This document shows, one piece after another, positions 43,578-56,219 of a stretch of DNA of 64,000 nucleotides. The position numbers were made by a program, and so were the translations under genes. How positions within the stretch are numbered: the stretch's first letter is position 1; the number at the start of each line of letters is the position of its first letter. The DNA is from Leptodontidium sp. MPI-SDFR-AT-0119. Lineage: Eukaryota > Ascomycota > Leotiomycetes > Helotiales > Leptodontidiaceae. The notes beneath the pieces were generated by a model, which was not told the origin of the DNA, made no database searches, and was given only the letters and a program-made list of their open reading frames with translations. The stretch lies in NCBI GenBank assembly GCA_020726505.1, contig JAHLEZ010000016.1, forward strand, positions 1,798,001 to 1,862,000, written 5' to 3'.

Positions 43578-45717
43578 TAAGTAATAAATAATATCAGCGC
43601 TTTTTACTTATTAACAAGTGTAGTTCAAATTGCCATTTCTTTTTAACCTCTTTAAAAAAGGGTAAATTAAGCACTTATACTTAAGATTCTCTTCTTCTCT
43701 TTAATAAATCTATCGAACTCTTAAGAAAATAGCCCTCTCTTTGTTATAATAGACTTAAGTTTAGTTTTCTTCTCTAATAATCGAACGCCGCTTAACTACG
43801 ATAAGTAAACTTAAACTTTATAATACTAAGTCTTTAAATTCTTTTATATTTTTCACAAAGTATAAATATTAATTAATCTAGAATTACTAGTCGCTTTAAA
43901 TATCTTCGAAAATAAGCCTTAAGTACAAATAAGTAACTAAGTAAAAGTATAATAAAACAAGGAGGCTCTCGATTTTAATTTTAAGAAGTAAGTAAAGTGG
44001 GATAAAGACTAATAAGCACCCGAAGTTAAAGGACTTAAACTAAGTTTAATATTTCTTATATTATCTAACGTTATTATAATTACTCTAATATATACTGCCT
44101 TAATAAGGGAGTATATTATTAAACACGTATAATAATTAAAAAAGGCTCGGGCTTATAAAGTAATATATAAGTGAATTTAAGAAACGGTTAATCCTTTAAT
44201 TTATTAGAGTGTTATTCGGGAGTGCGAGGTTAAGAAGAAATAAAGAGCAAAAGAGTAACTTAATAAGATAACGAACAAATCGAATAACCTACGATCTTAC
44301 ACTTTACAAATACTTCTTAAGGTATTAAAGAGAGACTACGCTTCTTTAGAAATAAGTAATATTATTAAAGCTTAAGCTAAATATAAAGAAAAGCTCGAAA
44401 TCGTCAAAATAAAACAGGTTAATCCTAAAGTATAAATTTAAGAGTGGCGATTAACTTATTAAGATATTCTATTATACGATATTTTAGACGGTAAAGGCCC
44501 CTTAGCGATTATTAACTTTATTAAGGTAATATAAGAAAAGCTCGCACTTAAATAGGCTCGCGAATGACTATTTAAAGTCCTTAAAGACAATACTCTTAAG
44601 GTTATTCATAAGTATATATTACTTTAATACGTTAATTAGTTATTAGCGTTTAATAAAAAGTCTCTTACGGCTACTAAAAGAAATAAGATAATTAGATTAT
44701 ACGTTATACTTAAAGGGAAATCGGATATTCTAAGAGTATTACTAGTACTAAGGATTCCTTCGCCAAATACCTCGCTTAATACTTGCCCTTACAAAATAAG
44801 CTTTCACTAATATAAAGTAATTAAGTATTATAGACTTTGATATTATTACGACGGCTTAACTGGGGACAAATTGTATAACTTATTATTTACGAAGGAAATG
44901 AAAAAAACCTATAATATAAAAGTGGAGTAAAGCCTTATAACTAACGTAAGGAGAATTAAAGTGTTTAATTATTGTTATTTAAAATACATTAGGAAATTAA
45001 GGGAATACGTTGTTTTCTTAAAAGCGGTATAATATAATAAAAACTATATTTAGCGTAATGCGTAACTAACTAAATATTAGCCTGTGCTTATACGATATAC
45101 TCTTTATTTATTATTATTAAATAAATCTAATATAAGATTCATTTGATTCCTTATATAACTTATTAGTGTGGATTTACTAAGGCTATAAGATTCATTTAAT
45201 TAGATTTATTTGTTAAGGTTACGTTTAAATAAGCTCGAGTGAGGCTTAGATTAGAGTATAAGTTAGCCCTAGTATATACGACACTAGCCCCCGTCGAAAC
45301 TTCTATTAAAACCCTATTATTAAGTGAGTTTTATAAAGAGACAGTAGTCGTCGTCGATTTTTAATAAGGGAAGTAAATACATAGGCTAAGTTAGCCAAAA
45401 TGCGGTTTTTAAGTATAAAGTAAATATAAAAGTATAAAAGTATAAAAGCGAAGATTATAACTAATTATATCACATATAAGTTAGATTATAAGTGCTGAAC
45501 ACGTGAAGTAGTAAGACGCGTAAAGAAAAGTAAGAGAAGGGGAGATATTATTTAAATAATTTAAAGAAAAAGTTAAGTTATAAATTTATTTATTTATTAC
45601 TAATATCTAAAATAATAATATATATTATTAATATATTATATTACTTAGTTAGATTTCTTATTATTTAAGTAATTCTAATAGTATAATATAATTAAAGAAG
45701 TTACTATTAATATATAT
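43578..45717 (+). mobile_element. Retroelement gag relic, host of the copia insertion
   Basis: AT-rich sequence whose plus-strand frames resemble a retrotransposon gag, with stops: 'WLFKVLKDNTLKVIHKYILL' near 44560 and 'YYDGLTGDKLYNLLFTKEMKK' near 44840, then a possible zinc-knuckle part near 44950-45010. No LTR boundary is clear. The 8.6-kb copia element inserted at its left side (ATAAG). Family uncertain (copia-type or LINE gag). Confidence 0.45.
44911..45098 (+). repeat. Inverted-repeat partner of 34662-34845
   Basis: Plus-strand copy of the gag fragment whose reverse complement lies at 34662-34845 on the other side of the inserted copia element. Confidence 0.7.
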
Positions 45718-46310
45718 AAATAAAGTTAACTTAAAAATAATTAGTATTTAAAAGTTAATTAAATTTAAAATTTAAAAGTATTTAAAATATAAAATATTTT
45801 TAAGTTATAAAAAAATATTTTAAAATATTATTATTAAGTATTTATTAATAAAATAATTTTAAAAAATAAATATAAAATTTTTATTATAAAATTTTAAATC
45901 TTAAGTTTTTTTATATTATAAATATTTTTACTTAAAATAATATAAATATTATTATTTTAACTTTTTTAATAATATTTTATTAAAATAATAAATACTTACT
46001 ACTCGAAAGCTTTTTCTCTTTTATTAATTAAAATAATATAAATATTATTATTTTAATTTTTTTAATAATATTTTATTAAAATAATAAATACTTTATTACT
46101 TAAAAGCTTTCCCCTTTTTATTAATTAAAATAATATAAATATTATTATTTTAACTTTTTTAATAATACTTTATTAAAATAATAAATATTTTATTACTTAA
46201 AAGCTTTTCCCCCTTATTAATTAAAATAATATAAATATTATTATTTTAACTTTTTTAATAATATTTTATTAAAATAATAAATACTTTATTACTTAAAAGC
46301 TTTCCCCCTT
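45718..46310 (+). repeat. AT-rich repeat block with 97-bp tandem units
   Basis: AAAGCTTT recurs at 46005, 46102, 46199 and 46295, giving units of 96-97 bp. The unit is the 77-bp unit of 34351-34655 plus about 20 bp (AAAATAATAAATACTTTA). Sequence before the tandem part (45718-45960) also matches 34113-34330 in direct orientation. Confidence 0.8.
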
Positions 46311-46330
46311 TATTAAAGTTAAGATTAAGG

Positions 46331-46816
46331 GTTTATATTATATTAATTATACGCCGAGTGCTAATATATATATTAAAGGTAATTATAGCCGTTTATACCG
46401 GTGAGACTACTCTACTAATCTAAGTTAATAAGGCCTCCTCAGACCGCACTATGCCTACTACTGATATTTCCAAGAGAATTCCGCGTTCCGCTTTTGTCTA
46501 ATACCGCTGCAGTGTTGATAATGGCTGCTCGTGGTCCGGTTACGCGCTCTTGTGGACAGCCCTTAGGGTTAGGGTTAGGGGTTTATATTGCACTAATTAT
46601 ACGCTGAGTACTAATATATATATTAAAGGTAACTATGGCCGTCTATACTAGTGAGACTACTTTACTAATCTAAGTTAATAAGGCCCCCTTAAACCGTACT
46701 ATGCTTACTATTAATATTTCTAAGAGAATTCCGCGTTCCGCTTTTATTTAATACTGCTATAATGTTAATAATACTTGCTCGTAGTCCGGTTACGCGCTCT
46801 TATAGACAGTCCTAAC
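46331..46816 (+). repeat. Tandem 250-bp repeat with telomeric junction
   Basis: Two direct copies (46331-46580 and 46581-about 46816) start GTTTATATT and share blocks such as GAGAATTCCGCGTTCCGCTT and CCGGTTACGCGCTCTT. Copy 1 is GC-richer; copy 2 shows more transitions. Copy 1 ends with three TTAGGG units that abut copy 2. A degenerate GTTAAGATTAAGG precedes copy 1, consistent with a mutated telomere run there too. Confidence 0.85.
46563..46580 (+). repeat. Interstitial telomeric sequence (TTAGGG)3
   Basis: Three perfect TTAGGG units (46563-46580), the usual telomere repeat of filamentous fungi, stand inside the window and are not at a chromosome end. Confidence 0.9.
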
Positions 46817-46819
46817 TAT

Positions 46820-47480
46820 AATCCCGAAACGTATCCTTAAATTTATAAAGGGTACTTTATAATACTAAATCCGTGAGAAGTCCGTCACAATAGCCTATAA
46901 GTTAGTCTAAAAGGAGTAATATGTCCCCTATCGAATACTAATAGAATACTAATAGAAAAGAGGTTTATTATATATTAAAGTAAAATTTATTATTAAGGTT
47001 TAGAAACTCGACTTAATAACTTATCTCCTCACTTAATAGGGTTTTATTATAGCCCCTCTTATTACTTTAAGTAAGGCGATATTTAGCCTTATTCTTAAGA
47101 ACGGGGAGTTTTACTTTATATATAGCGGTATATCTTTTGTAAGATTAATATCGAGACGTCTTAATTTTTCTTTTAAACTTATCTTTATAAAAGTTATCTT
47201 ATTTACTTCTTTATTTTAGGCTTTCTCGTTATCCGCGGTCTTTTGTATTTCCTTAGAGTACTTCGTTGCCTCCTTTATAAGACTTGTCGTAATCTTTTTA
47301 CGCCTAAGGGATTTATAAGACTTAATACTTAAAGTATTTACTTCTTTCTTTAAACTTAAGCTTTTATTAAGGTATATTATAATCTTCTACTATTAGTTCT
47401 CGCTTCTGAGTTTATATAATATTTAAACTAAGACTAATTTATAGCTCTTTGTTGACTTACTTAATTAGTAATACTTTTAT
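46820..47480. other. RIP-degraded AT-rich DNA, no gene seen
   Basis: AT-rich with TA-dense words and no open frame. It could be part of a decayed retroelement (coding-like traces on the minus strand near 47150-47400 are too weak to name). Confidence 0.35.
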
Positions 47481-47619
47481 TAACGTCTTAAGTTAGCGAT
47501 AAGTTTAATAACTTCTTAAGTTAATAATAAGTTTAACGACTTCTTAAGTTAATAATAAGTTTAATAACGTCTTAAGTTAATAATAAGTTTAACGACGTCT
47601 TAAGTTAGTAATAAGTTTA
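47481..47619 (+). repeat. 28-bp minisatellite, five units
   Basis: Five tandem copies of a 28-bp unit such as TAACGTCTTAAGTTAGCGAT plus AAGTTTAA. Each contains CTTAAG. The array ends exactly at the copia LTR start at 47620. Confidence 0.85.
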
Positions 47620-47893
47620 TGTTGGGATAGCCTTAGCTGAGGGGCATTCTCTTACTCTGACAGCTTCCAAAGATAGTCGTCTCTCCTAGCCAAATGAAGC
47701 TTAGTTTTATACTTTGCCTCCTGGTTTCGTACGAGTAATACTTATACGAGTTACGGGGTTTAATACTTAATATATTTAAGGTAGCTTTCCCTTTTATATA
47801 AAAGGGACACACGGAATATACTTAATTAAACTTCACTTATTATATTCTTTATTATCTTAATATTAAGTATTAAACTTTAGTTAGATACTAATA
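47620..47893 (+). repeat. 5' LTR of copia copy B
   Basis: 274 bp, starts TGTTGG and ends ACTAATA (CCAACA after transitions). Reverse-complement homologue of copy A LTRs. Confidence 0.88.
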
Positions 47894-50800
47894 CTAATTA
47901 GTAGTTAAATAACTACAGAACAGTTAAGTAATACTTTTATACGACGACAATCGGAAAGACAGACCGGAGAGGCAAACTAATCGGACCCTACGTCGACGAC
48001 TAACAAAAGAAGACAATTTATACGACAATTAGAAAAGACAGACTAGAGAGGCAAACTAATTAGACCTTACGTCGGCGACTAATAGAAGAAGACAATTCGT
48101 ACAATTTAAGGATTCACAGAACGTAAATACGACTTAATAACTTTTATTAACTTTTGTATAAAGAAAGACATAATAATTCTACTACTAGAGGTCACTTACT
48201 TATTAAATATAAAAGTATAAAGGAAACCTTTTAACCTTACGAACGACGAGTATTAAACGCTTAAGCGAGTTAATAATTATATTGCCTTAGCCCTCGTATA
48301 ATACCGCTAAAAAGAGTTTTAGGACTACGGACTTTAAGAAGAATTTAAGGAAGGCTTTAAAAGATAAACGGAAGATATATTTACTATTAGATCCCGGGAA
48401 GCTATTAAAGATCTTCGTATATACTTCCTTAATTATAGAATATAAGTACGAGAGTAAAGGGGGTCTATCTTATACGCTTAAACGTTAGTAAATGTTTTAA
48501 AAGAAGAGGAACTACATAAGTAAATAGATTAAAATTAAAGGACTTATGCTTAACGGAAATCTTAAGAGTAAGACAAAAACCGGCAAAGTACTCTGACTTT
48601 AACTATATAAAGTAAACTACTAACGAGACACGCTATTTCAGACAATTCTAAAGACAATTCTAGAGATTCCTTAATCGTACAAACTTAAATAGTAAAGGAC
48701 CTACTCTCAGAGCTAATTTAAATAACTCAGCGACAGCCTTAAACGTCCGGACAATATCTAAGTCCTCTACCTTATATCGTTTTAAACGAGAATATAATTA
48801 GTTCTAACTAGACTTTGTACGTAAATCTAATAAAGTCTTTATTACTAAATAAAGGTTAAATAACTAAACAACGCTACCTACTATATAAACGTTTTAGTCT
48901 TACGTTATATTTAGCCTTAAATAATAACCTCTTAAGTCAGGACTAAGCCTACGAAACCGTCGAACGACTACTAAAATAACATTCGTATAAAGATAATCTA
49001 TTAACCCTAAGAGCTCCTCCGCCGGAACTGACTATATTATATAAGTCTTAGATAATTATCTTGAACTCACGGTTATTAACGGACTTAATAAAGGTTTATA
49101 ATAATAAGAGCCGGAAGTACGGTGAAAAATAGTATAATATCTTAGATATTTGTCTCTAAGTCTTCTTCGACTATTATACAAAGATTAGAATCTCAAGTAA
49201 CTAGTATTACTTAGTATTCTCGATTATACTAAAAGGATAAGCAGCGGATTTCTATTACGACAAAATTATAAGACGTTTGTACGATTTCCTTATAATAATT
49301 CGTATAACTTAGAATTACTTTAAGACTAAAGAGAATTAATAAAAGTACTTATTTAAGTAAAGAGAGACTATATTAATCTCTATAATTACAAAGAACTTAA
49401 AGAAGTCTTAATTAGAATACTTAGAAATTATATTTAATTCTCTTTATATAGCGTAACACGGCCTATTAAGGGAATATTAAATAGAGTATAATCTTCGCGA
49501 TTAAGTACTAAACGTATGTCGTAAAGTAAAAGAGTATAGTCTAATACTATATAAGCCTGTATAGACATTTGAAGGGCTATACGTAGACTTACAGTCTATA
49601 ATTACTACAGCCGTACGAACGAGGGAGGTTAACACTTACTTATAAAATCGTTTATATAATTATAATTACAACTTAGTAGAAAGACAATTCTATAGGAAAG
49701 CATAACGATTTCTAGATCGCATAATATTAAACTAGTTCTAAAAGAGGAACTTTTCGTCTAAGGAACCCTTTTAATAATTATATAAACAAGAAATATATTA
49801 TTTATAAAAAAGAAAGTTATTAGTTAATAGATTATTCGGAGGTAGAGTAAAAAGCTGTATAAGCGAAGGTCAAGAATCACCTAATAATAAAGTTTAATAA
49901 ATCCGAGGAAGTAACTTAGGCTTTCTTAAGCTCGTATAAAGATTTCCTAAGGGAATTTAATCGTACGATAATAAAAGAAGTACTAAAAGATATAAAGGAA
50001 TAAAAGGACAAAAATAAGTTAAAAGGATTCTTTATAAAGTACGGGGAAGTCGACGGATAATAAATAATCTAAGTTCTAAACGACGAATTAATAAAACACG
50101 CTTTTTTATAATAAGACTTGACAAAGGATTTGTATAAAGGCAAGGTATTTATTATTAAAGACAAATATTCGTCTAAAGTCTTTTAAGGGATTATATTAAA
50201 TAGTAGTACTATTAGAATCTCTATTATAAGAAAGTAATAAGTCTAAGTACTTCTAAAGCTTAACCTGTCGCTAGAAGTTAATTGTATAAGTAACTAAATA
50301 TATACGATTTGATTTAGTAAAGGAGTAGTAGAATTAAAGGGATTAATACTCGTATAAATACTTATTAGGCAAGTGAAGTTCTAGATTATTCTGACAAATA
50401 CCCCGTTCTTATTATATATTTAAAATATAAACTCCTTTAATATACGATTAAATAACCTTTAAAATATTATAATGTAAGGGGATAAGAGAATTCCGATTAT
50501 ATAAAAATAAGGACATTTATAAATAATAATTTATATAATAAAAGACACGTTTATATACTAGTACTTTATAGAAATAAAGCTTAAGTAACTCTATTAATAC
50601 TTTAAACATCCTTTAGTTAAGAAACTATACTACGTTCTTTAGCGAGTAAGACACGAGGAAATAAACCTTCGTACGATTAAAAAGATTTTAAAGTTCTATA
50701 AATAGTATTAGCTTTATATAAAGAACCTAAGTCGATTCAGATTCTTTTTAAAAGACGATATTAAATTTAATTTTTCTATAATTGTGAATATCTTATATCT

Positions 50801-53800
50801 TTTAGGAACAGTAGTCCTTTAAGTAGTTAATAAGGCAACCGGCTTTAATGCCGCTTAATTCTTAAAAGATAATTTAATAAAGACAACGTAAATTACACTT
50901 TATACGTATTAAATTAATACTTACCTTAGACCCCTAGATTACTTCGTACATAATGCCGGGACGAACTTCGCATTATTAAAATTTAGAGTAAATACTTGTA
51001 TAATAAACGTTAATATAAAGGAAGTCCTAGTTGAAGTATATTAAAGTATTAAGAAGGTTAAGCGGTATTACGCCCCTTTACGCTAATCGTACGAGATTAT
51101 TTAGGACGAGACAAGAAGCGAAAACTTAATAAAAGAAGTAGTCCTTTAAATAGCCGTGAAAGCCGTAAATAATATAGCTAATCTAAATAAACTAATTTTA
51201 ACACTTCTCGTTTTTAGAGTATACCTTAGACTTTCGTATAAAGACTTACTATTTACAGATATACTTATTAAAGTAAGGGCAGTTTAAATAATAATAACGG
51301 AATTACAAAAGATTTAAGTTATACGAAAAATCAAAGATACTTAAAGTATAAGGAACAGCCTTAATATTACTAAGACCGTACGACTTTTATTATAATCTTT
51401 AGTAAAGGTATAACGGGAAAAAAAGGGATAAACAGGCCCGTTTTCGTTATTATTAGTCACAGAGAAAGAGTATATTATTTAATTACCTTTAGGACTGACT
51501 TCCTTTTATACGATAGTAATTAAGCCGTTTTACACAGAAGAAATCGCTGAGGCTTTAAATAACTATATATAATTAAACTAAGTGTCTCCTTTAGTACGGC
51601 TAGTTATCTTAATTCCGTTTAAGACAAAGTAAGAACTCGAGAAGGGACTCGTACGATCACTAAAAGTTTTCTTGACTCAGAAAAAATAATATAACTTAAA
51701 CTTATCTCGTATAATATAAGTAATAAGGAAAATCACTAGCCTTAGTCTTTTATTTAAAGAATCTTAATAAAAGGAGATTAATAACTTAATTACTCGAGGC
51801 GTATTTGAGTTTATATAATACGACTTAAAGTAATATCGCGGACAGATCTTTAATTCCCGGCTTATTAATAAAATTAAAGGGAAGACAATTAAAACTCTAT
51901 ATAAGAAATCTAGACTCGCGATTTAAGTGTATAACGACGTAAGAAAGGAACAGATCCTTACTTAGTCTCTAATAATTTAACGGATTAGTTAGCGACTTAT
52001 TTTAGCACTTTATCCGTCACTTATATAAAAAAGGTTATCATTTTCATTTAAGATATTACTTAGGCGTATGTCTAGTTAATAACGTTTCTAAATCGCACGA
52101 TTTATACGAGACTACTAAAGTAAATTACTAGTAACTACTCGCCGGATATAATTATAATCATACGAAAGCTATTATATAATATCCCAGAATCAAGAACACA
52201 CTAATAAAGGACGTACGACACACATTATAAGGTCAAGTTATATATAAAAACGTCTTCGTATAATTTATGCCTTCTAATTACTTAACTAAAAATGCCGTTT
52301 AAAGTAGTTAGAATATAAACGGATAATACCTTAATTTTAACTACTAATAAGTTTTAAGAGAAGAAAGAGAAAGAACTCGAGATTGCCGGTTTCTCTATAA
52401 AACTAAAGGTTCGTTTATTATATAAATCACCCCTCGCGTTTAATAGATATATCGTGTATAATTGAAAGGGCTTCGTTTAAATCCTTTAGAAAGGGCAAGG
52501 CGAGAAGTTAGTTAAAGTTAACTTAAGAACACTAAAGTATATAAACTAATATCGGGAATAATAAGCTCGAGGGGTATATATCGCAACTTTATACTAACTT
52601 AAAGCCTCGTACGACTTATTAGTTGCGGCTTAATTCCAAGAACTAGAAGATACTAACGTAAAGAACTTAAATAAGCGCATTTAGTAGTAAATTTAAAACA
52701 TTAAACGAAAATTAAATTATATTCCTTTAGACTTATATTATATAAAGTTATTTGTTTTTGTTAATAAATCCTTTGCGAATAATAAGGACTTTAATTCTTA
52801 ACTTAGATACGTAATAATTCTCGACACAAAGGACAATAACTTTAATTTATATAATTAAGACTTATTTTTTCTTTTTAGAAATTTATTTTATTAAAGTAAT
52901 ATAAAGAGTAAACAAGTAACGCGAAGTGTTTTAGCTTCCGAGATTTACAGTATAATTAACGGGGTTAATATAGTAATCGCGGTAAAGAGTACGATTAATA
53001 TTATTACGTCGTAGTTAAAAATACTAGCGATTTTAATTATTATTTATATAAACTCGTTCTCGCTATATAAATACCTCGTGAAGCTCGGCACTACGAAAGA
53101 GAAGCGGCTAATAATCGATATTATGACTTTATGTTAATTATATAAACGACGAGAACTTATAAAAATTTAATAAATTAATAGTTAAAATAACCCGGCGAAT
53201 ATAATAATAAAGTCAAACTTAAATAAAAGCTTAAAAAAGTTAATTAATAATAATTAGATTATCGTATAAGTAAAACGATAAGTTAAGAGAGAAAAGAAAG
53301 TAAAATTAAGGGAGGAATAATATTATATAATATAATAATTTTATTTGTTAAATACGTGTTTTTATTTTATTTTAGTTACTTATTTAAATATTATACGAAA
53401 TAATAGTTATATATTTCTCGACTAAACAAATAATATTTAATACGACAATTGACTGTCTAATAACTAACTGTCTAATAATAATCTAATAATAAATCGATTA
53501 AGGGAAATCTCTATTAGTTTCCTTTATATAAGCTCCTATATAAAGTACTTATCTTAAGTACCGCGTAAAGGTTAAAAATGAACTTAAGTCCATTTACTTA
53601 AAGGGAGCCTCCGTATAATGCCTAGAAGCTTAATTATAAAAAGGAATTATACTTATAAATAAAAGGGAATATAAAAAATACATACAAAGTTATAAGACAA
53701 TCGGAGTATCTTTAGATTTATCTTTTATTAAGCCCCTTTATATAAGTCTAGTAATAAGTCCTTGTAGTGCCCTCTACACAGTAACTACTTAAACTTTATT

Positions 53801-54951
53801 ACTTTTGTTTCTTAAACCTTTGTCTTTAGACAATAAACCCTTAAAAGGGGGATTATAACGAGCGGTATAATCTCGCTACTTATAGTTATTATAGTTATCC
53901 CCGAAATAACCTTAAACTAAAGCACAATTAGGGAAAGGCGTTAAGTCACGCCGGGAACATTTAATATAAAGAATAACTTAGATAATACCTCTTAATTAAA
54001 TTAAGAGGGTATTAACGTATAAAGGCTAATATATTATAAGCTACTAAGGTGTGATGCGCCCTTGTATAAAGGCGACATTACGTCCTAGTATAGCCAAGAC
54101 TATTTATTATAACGTATTATAATATAATAGGCCTAGTTACTACTCGCTAATAATAAGTATAGGCTAGGCGTTAGCGTTAGTAGTAACTAGCGCGGCATTA
54201 ACGGCGTTAAAGAGAATAAGGGCCCTATATAATATTAGTCCTTAGACAAAAGGACCAGAGGTTCGTACGAGAAGTTATATCTTAAGGATAAGGGCTAACT
54301 TGTATAAAGAGAAAAAGACTAATATTATGTGGTGTAGTATAATATAGTGTGGCTACGCAGGCGTTAGTATTACCTTACTAATGTTACAGCAGCTGTGCGA
54401 AGCTAGTCTCAAGGGGGTAGACTTCGTACGAGGGAGAGTACTCACCTAGTTGTGGTAGTAGTAGTAGTGGTGTTGTGGCCTACGGAAGACCTTTCGTTAG
54501 TACACAGCGATAACAAATCAGATTACCTTGTAAGTAAGGCAGAAAAGAGAGACGCCGATTCGTACGAGGCTATCTTAGGTCGTATAAAGAGTATTTAAGG
54601 AAGAGGAGAGCTATATAAAGAAGAAAAGGGGTCTTACTATTACTACTACTACTGTTACTATTAGTTAAAAAAGAAGAGAAGAAAAAGAGAAGAGGGAATT
54701 CAGAAAATCTCTTTTATACGTAAGAAAAGTTAATAACTAATTAACGAAAGACGTATAAGGAAAAAAACGAAGTCGTTTCTTCTTAAAGCGGTTACTATTT
54801 AATATAACGAGCTAAAGTTATATAAGGCACGTGCTTTATATAAAGGAAGAAGAGGAGCTAGGGATAATACGCTAAGTTACGCGCACTTCATATAAAGGAG
54901 AAAGAAAGAAGGTAAGAGAGTTTTTCCTTTTAATAAAAGAAGAGTTACTAA

Positions 54952-55225
54952 TGTTAAGATAGCCTTAACTAAGGGGCATTCTCTTACTCTAATAGCTTCT
55001 AAAGATAGTCGTCTCTCTTAGCTAAATAAAGCTTAGTTTTATACCTTGCCTCTTAGTTTCGTATAATTAATACTTATACGAGTTATAGGGTTTAATACTT
55101 AATATATTTAAAGTAACTTTCCCTTTCGTATAAAAGGGACACACGGAATATACTTAATTAAACTTCACTTGTTGTATTCTTTGTCGCCTTAATATCAGGT
55201 ATCGAACCTTGGTTAGATACTAACA
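54952..55225 (+). repeat. 3' LTR of copia copy B
   Basis: 274 bp, starts TGTTAA (mutated TGTTGG) and ends ACTAACA. Right boundary of copy B. Confidence 0.88.
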
Positions 55226-55570
55226 GAGTCTTATAGTGCTCGACTAGACTTCGGTGCCGCGACAGCAGGTTTAGTAGGCGAGGTGGAGAGTGGCGGGCGA
55301 GGCGCAAGGATGTAGGGCTGGGACTAGAGACGGAGGTGAGGCCTGCGGGCAGAGGGAGGGCGAGTTACATTTTCGGGGTGAAGGTAACAGAAGGAGGAAG
55401 TTAGGAGCGAGGTTGAGGGGGGACGTAGAAGGGTTCTTATAGACGACGTGGAAAAGCAGCGCGTGGCCGAAGCGAGGGCGCCTTGCCGGAACGGGCGGGC
55501 GCCATGCCTGACGCGGCCTCGCTAAGCCCAGGCGAGCTGGCCCCCCCGGAACCCGCGCCCCGCTAACTGT
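55226..55570. other. GC-rich island of unknown nature
   Basis: Strikingly GC- and purine-rich on the plus strand, with runs such as GGCGGGCGAGGCGC, between two AT-rich tracts. There is no open frame of note. TTATAG near 55437 could be read as TATAAG on the minus strand. It may be an LTR fragment or a promoter that escaped RIP. Confidence 0.35.
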
Positions 55571-55909
55571 CTTATCGTTAACTTCGAAAGATTTTCTAGA
55601 ATTATTTTAATAAAAAAAATAAAAAATATTTGTAATTAAAATTAATTAATTACAAATTAGGATCGTCCTTTTAATTTAAGTTATTATTATTAAAAAAGAA
55701 TTAAATAAGTAAAAGTGATGTTGATTTTAATTAATAATTATTATATTTTTTTTAAAAATTAAATTAAATTTTTTGATAATTAATTTAAAGTTATTAAGTT
55801 ACATATTAAATATTCAAACTTTTGATTAAAAAGTATACCATCTTTTCATAATACGTAAAAAGTCTACACTTTTTTTCTCCCATCAAAAAGAAAAAAAGAA
55901 AAGAAAAAC
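55571..55909. other. AT-rich tract, no gene seen
   Basis: Very AT-rich with TAATTAATT-like words. No coding or RNA signal. Confidence 0.4.
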
Positions 55910-56205
55910 TCACCTCCATCAACAACTCCCATCCCATCCCCTCCCTCCCATCCCCTCCCTCCCTCCCCTCCCTCCCCTACCCACCTCCCCCCCCTCCCCT
56001 CCCCTCCCCTCCCCTCCCATACCCCTCCCATCCCCTCTCCCTCTTATCCTTTTTCCCACTCCCCTGCCTTTTCTCCTCTCAGCCACGTTCTCCCTTCCCT
56101 TCCTCTTCTTCTTCCTCACCCCTTACACACCCTTCCCCCCCACGCTTTCTCCCCCCTTCTCCGTCTCCCTCTCTCACCTCACATTCCGTCCTCCGCGTCT
56201 TCCTT
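55910..56205 (+). repeat. Polypyrimidine tract with CCCTC units
   Basis: Nearly pure C/T on the plus strand for about 290 bp. 55984-56018 is a run of C7 and repeated CCCTC. The minus strand therefore has many GGGAG runs, able in principle to form G-quadruplex or triplex structures. An open frame on the minus strand here is only a product of the low complexity. Confidence 0.8.
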
Positions 56206-56219
56206 CCGTCGCGTTTAAA

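Larger units (their letters stand above)
47620..55225 (+). mobile_element. Ty1/copia element, copy B of the TCGTACGA family
   Basis: LTRs of 274 bp at 47620-47893 and 54952-55225, homologous to those of copy A. The internal region is 7058 bp. Coding is on the plus strand (gag about 48300-49850, protease region about 50190, integrase 50600-51300, reverse transcriptase and RNase H 51600-53100 by alignment with copy A) but is destroyed by dense transitions; even the protease D-S-G has become N-S-S. It contains about 1.4 kb (53530-54900) absent from copy A, including a less mutated patch at 54240-54570, and a tandem duplication of about 80 bp near 47940-48110. Flanking five bases (GTTTA, GAGTC) do not match, so no target duplication is visible. 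Confidence 0.88.

Noticed and set aside
47481..47619. CRISPR-like array
   Set aside because: The 28-bp units are directly tandem without spacers, and the organism is a fungus. It is a minisatellite.
55919..56119. Arg/Gly-rich minus-strand frame in the pyrimidine tract
   Set aside because: It is only the translation of a low-complexity C/T repeat.
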